A stretch of DNA of 64,000 nt, taken from the NCBI RefSeq assembly GCF_000524195.1, contig NW_020170389.1, positions 1,512,533-1,576,532 on the forward strand, read 5' to 3'. The position numbers and the translations under genes were made by a program. Positions 60,101-64,000 of the stretch are shown in pieces; position 1 is the first letter of the stretch; every line of letters begins with the position of its first letter. The notes under the pieces are model-generated. The model saw only the letters and a list, made by a program, of their open reading frames with translations, had not been told where the DNA came from and made no database searches. Source of the stretch: Echinococcus granulosus (lineage: Eukaryota > Platyhelminthes > Cestoda > Cyclophyllidea > Taeniidae).

Positions 60101-63100
60101 GCCAACGATAACCCCATTTTAGTAGATAAAAAACCCTCCAATTGACTTCACCTTTCCACCTAGCCAACGAGGCGTACCAAGGTCCTAGGGAACTTGAATT
60201 TAAGCTCTGTGAATGTTAAGATGTTGCGCAATTTCACAAGTATTGTTAAGCCTATTCACATGAGAGAAATTTCACTAATCCTCAGTCAATGATATTTTGA
60301 TGTTGTTAGAATTATCTTAACAATGTTTTACATAATTATTCACATTTTACGTTTAAGCTATGAGACAATATTAAGATTACACAATACTCTAAATATGAGT
60401 ATTACCCATTCTCATCGCCGTGTTATTAACGGTGATAGTAAAAGCGGTGGGCAAAACTCATTCCTTCTTGAAAATTAGTTATAGTGGATTTTAAGGAATT
60501 GAGCATTAAAAAGTGGTAGGTATTCGAGCAGGATAACTATATACTAAGACTTGTAACATAAGAGAGTAACTTCACTTATTGATGTATGAAAATGTGACGC
60601 TTCACTTAACCGTTAAATATACGTGAAATTGGCCACATTTATAATCTGGATGCCAGCAGAATTAGACAAACAATCTCCACAAAGTAAAGTAAGAGCTAAA
60701 GCATTATTACTGATCATGTCATTGTCCATTTATAAGTCACAGCTCATCAGTAATCTAAATTAAGGTGCATCTTTGGTTGAAGATAGAACAGCAGAACATG
60801 AGCATTGCCAGAAGCCACTTGTTAAAATATACAATGACGTAGCTTCAGATACGAGAAATTTAAGTTTCTTAACCGAATTCTGCTATCAGGTGTTACGTGG
60901 TAAGAATTCAATTGCAAACAGGTGACTTTAATACCTGGATAGCCATTAAGTCCATCCAAAGCCGAAATGCTTCCACCCATCGTGGAGGCAGACTCGGCGA
61001 AATGCGAGTTGGGTCGATAAGTCACAGTACCACCAATAGTCTGATTTACAGCGTCCATGCTGCCACTTGCAAGGGACTCACTTACGGCCATAGATGCCGC
61101 TTTCGCTGCCGCAATGTAGACCTCGGAGAGGATTCGCTGCGTCAGGGCGGAAACGTGACTGGCATTGCTAGGACTTCCACGCATCTCGGAATTCTGTAGG
61201 GTGTGATACGTGTTCTCCAACAAAGGATGGGCCGAGTTCGCCAAGTGGCCAAAGGGTTGAGGCGAGTAGAAGCCCTTTGTAGACTGGCATGAACTTCCTG
61301 CATGGCAATATGAGAAACAAGGAACTCTAGATTATGAATGCGCCTTGTTGTGTTTCGAAATTTCTTAGCGACAAAAATGTCTATCTCCATTTTCACAAAA
61401 AGTTAAGTAAAAGAAGACCAAGTCCACTTATTCAAAGTGACCATTTAATTTCCCATAAGTTATTTAGTTCGTAAATGGACTGATCATTGCAAGTTTCAGC
61501 TGTTATTAGCCATATCTTGATATATTTAAACTTAGCTAATGCGATCGCAGCCTTGCATGAGGTATTCACTTTTACAGCACCAGAATATGGAACATCTCTG
61601 AGATGCGAGTATGTTCATTTGTACCATAATAATTATAACGGTAAATATAGAGTTCTAAAATTAAGCTAGGTTAATGATTTGTTTAAAAAATATCGCACGG
61701 TTCTTTTCAACTTGAGTGAGCACAATTTGCAAAATTTATCGAAACAGCGACAAGTGGTATACTATGCATCCACTGGTCTAAACATTCGCAAAAAATGTTC
61801 AAGATTGCACTATCCCATAATGGCATAATTGTGCCTCAGAGATTCCAATACACGACACGGTGGGTCAGATCCATGTCCTATTTAGCTGAATTAGCGGACA
61901 CGCCAGAAGTAAAGAGCACACCTGGTGTTCGTCGATTCTCATTGTCCTCGTTGATTGAACTTGCGATAGAAAGTGTAGGCAAGGGCCCAGTATGGAGGGT
62001 ACCCGATCCTAAACCAACATGCAGTACCCTTTAGATCCCTCTTCGTCGCTCACACTCACAAATGCAGTAAAAGCGAAGCGGACACATGTTTAGCAGTCCA
62101 GTACAGCCCAGCACAACAATATATAGCACGACGTAGTATGGTGTGTGCCGTAGTTGTGTGCTACATATATTCCCCATTCACGTCGAAAGATAACGACGAC
62201 TACCACTACGAGTGGGCGTAAAGTCAAGCAGGAGAGCATGCACAGTCACCAAGTCTAGACCGCTTTTATGGAATGAGGCTATTGCTCTTGCTAATGTGGA
62301 TTAGAAGCAGAAGGCACTACATATCCGACAATGATGTAGCTTGTTTAAATCGTGGAGCCAGTTTTTTCGCCAAACTAGCCTGGTGTCTGATGCGCACATT
62401 GATGATGCAGAAGCAAAGCTTTGCCTGCAGCAAGAAAGTGACATGCTCACCCACGGATTGACGAGCATAGGCGGGGTGCAACAAACCTATATCCGCACAG
62501 ATTGAACCTGCTCCCGAAGGAGGTGATGCAAAATGTTTGCTAGAATCCAAAGTCTGGTATGTTTGGGGCCCATGTAGTAGTCTGAAAACAAAGTTCAAGC
62601 TTTGGATAAAACGTTCAGCTCCTTTAGGTATTACGTAAATCATATCAGAAGGGAAATTGCGACAAACGGTGGTTTTTAATACCTCATTTCACCGGGATAA
62701 AATTAAACAAAGATTTAGTCAGTCAAAGTAATCAAGTTTGTTTTAACTTGCTGCAACATTTCATTAATTTCAGTGCCCAATTTTAAAGCCTATTAATGTC
62801 AATCTTACAGTGCTGAAACTCAACTTTAAGCAGAGCCTTTGAAAATACCGCATCTGCAAAAACAAAATTTGACGCCTTAAACTTTTATCATAGCATGAAA
62901 TCTTAAACGGGCATTCATTCTTAAGAATCCAATTACCGTTTACATGGATATATCTATAACAAAATTACCATAAAATACCCCTAGAACGTAGAAAGTGAAA
63001 TAAATTTAAATTTTCAGCCTTGACGTCCACTTTCAGTATGGCTATATTCCTTCTTCTTTTACTTACTACCGATTTGAGTCAGAATTTGTTTAATGAGGTC

Positions 63101-64000
63101 CTATAATAAGCATATTGATACAGGTTCTTCAACGATAAGAAATTAATTTTACTTAGTGCAGGATTCCCCTGAAATCTTTAACAACATCAGCAGCCCTAAT
63201 CCCCTTACGTCGAGTTATCTCACGTCTCACTGCTTAAACAGCTACGTGTTGAGACGATCTTTTTATTGCAAACCCAAACTCCCATCTGAAATTTGGCACT
63301 TTTCAATCAGGGTTACCATTGAAAAGGGTACGTTTTTTGCACATCTTTGTTGAGTCTTTGTTAAACTTTTCAAAAATATCAGTCACACACGCTCTACTAC
63401 CCTTCTAGTGAGTCATACAAGACATCCTAAGGTGAAGAAAAAAATTGCCTCCACTTACCCATTACGGGTTGCAGGAGCAAGCTTCTTCATATCTAGGAAA
63501 AAAGGTTAAAAGGTTAAAAGGTTATTTGCTCATAGAAAAACGCTTAACATGGCGCCTGAATAATCAAGTTTGACTTTTAAAAGGAAGTCGAAATTACTCT
63601 TTCGTTTGACATAGGTGCAGAAGTAGTAAATGAGGAACGCAATGAGGCAGACGACAAGGAGAGTGATGAGAATTCCAATGATCAACTGCACCAATAGCTT
63701 TGATGATACTGAGGCTTGAGGCCGATTTTCTGCAAGGGACACAAGCGATGGTATAAATGATACAGTCAATTCATTTCAGTGGATTTGTCTGCTTAATTCG
63801 GAATGCCTTACCCCTTAATCCAGATCAACCTTTTCCAGTTGACCACATTCATTTTTTGGCTAGCCATGACTTATTTAGACATCTGACTTTATCAAAAGCC
63901 TCACTGTATCAGCAAACTCTTGGCAGCGCGCAATGGTTACATCACAGGCTACCCATACGTTGTAACCATTATCCTGTTTTTAAATTTCCCTGTAAATGAT
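57196..64000 (-). CDS. Transmembrane helix and cytoplasmic tail of a single-pass membrane protein (partial; N-terminus off the right edge)
   Basis: Five exons join in phase on the minus strand: 63729-63598, 63492-63459 (34 nt), 62581-62487, 61297-60935 and 59920-59457. The first encodes about 25 hydrophobic residues (LLVQLIIGILITLLVVCLIA) followed by YVKRKR, a stop-transfer pattern, so the protein is probably type I with its ectodomain encoded to the right. The tail begins MKKLAPATRNG and continues as Ser/Thr/Pro-rich, presumably disordered sequence with an Ala run (ALAAAAAAAV), Thr-Pro repeats (LTPQPVPLTPQF) and Gly/Glu stretches. A further exon (about 57733-57196) with the same character ends in ESQTAAESQT and a stop, but its phase does not match the donor at 59457, so a small exon is probably missing from my model. 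I recognise no family; adhesion or guidance receptors have such tails. No kinase, phosphatase or death domain is present. Confidence 0.6.
57734..59456 (-). other. Intron (or unresolved small exon) of the membrane-protein gene
   Basis: No exon was recognised that repairs the phase gap between 59457 and 57733. The plus-strand frame 58987-59259 has no motif. Confidence 0.4.

Noticed and set aside
1..64000. CRISPR arrays, bacterial operons, riboswitches
   Set aside because: Eukaryotic gene structure throughout; no regularly spaced identical repeats were seen.

Overview
This is a eukaryotic (metazoan) genomic window. It has multi-exon genes with GT-AG introns, many of them very short (36-110 nt), long AT-rich intergenic tracts, and no operons of bacterial type. 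The gene models, the very short introns, pyrimidine-rich acceptors immediately upstream of start codons (possible spliced-leader sites), a dynein-light-chain gene of an expanded type, and small LTR elements of the TRIM kind described from tapeworms together suggest a parasitic flatworm, most likely a cestode. The phylum is an inference; no rRNA or mitochondrial marker is present.

Layout. 1-9.5 kb: intergenic, with a decayed Ser/Thr-rich pseudogene (634-1383) and five solo LTR copies. 9.57-19.03 kb (+): a gene of about 34 exons for an LRPPRC-like mitochondrial pentatricopeptide protein. 20.36-30.05 kb (+): a nine-exon hormone-sensitive lipase gene whose reading frame I could close completely (862 codons), with oxyanion-hole HGGG, nucleophile GDSAGG, Asp and His all in place. 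30-36 kb: intergenic, with one solo LTR and one complete old TRIM element on the minus strand (32109-33100). 36.0-36.47 kb (+): two possible exons of an unidentified basic protein. 36.5-42.76 kb (-): the CEBPZ/NOC1 (CBF/MAK21 family) ribosome-biogenesis gene. 43.57-44.54 kb: a complete younger TRIM with a perfect 4-bp target duplication. 44.5-52 kb: intergenic, with a diverged direct repeat and CA/TG tracts. 52.08-54.22 kb (+): a protein with a long disordered region ending in an LC8-type dynein light chain domain. 57.2-64 kb (-): the transmembrane helix and long cytoplasmic tail of a membrane protein whose extracellular part lies beyond the right edge.

The genes show no shared pathway; this looks like ordinary nuclear gene neighbourhood. 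LRPPRC-like and lipase genes are head-to-tail, 1.3 kb apart. The most unusual items are the two full TRIM elements, which share a basic internal reading frame and unusual LTR borders, the disordered-plus-LC8 fusion protein, and a GC-AG intron and 36-37-nt introns in the LRPPRC-like gene. All splice sites were read by eye and by phase agreement, so single boundaries may be wrong by a few bases.
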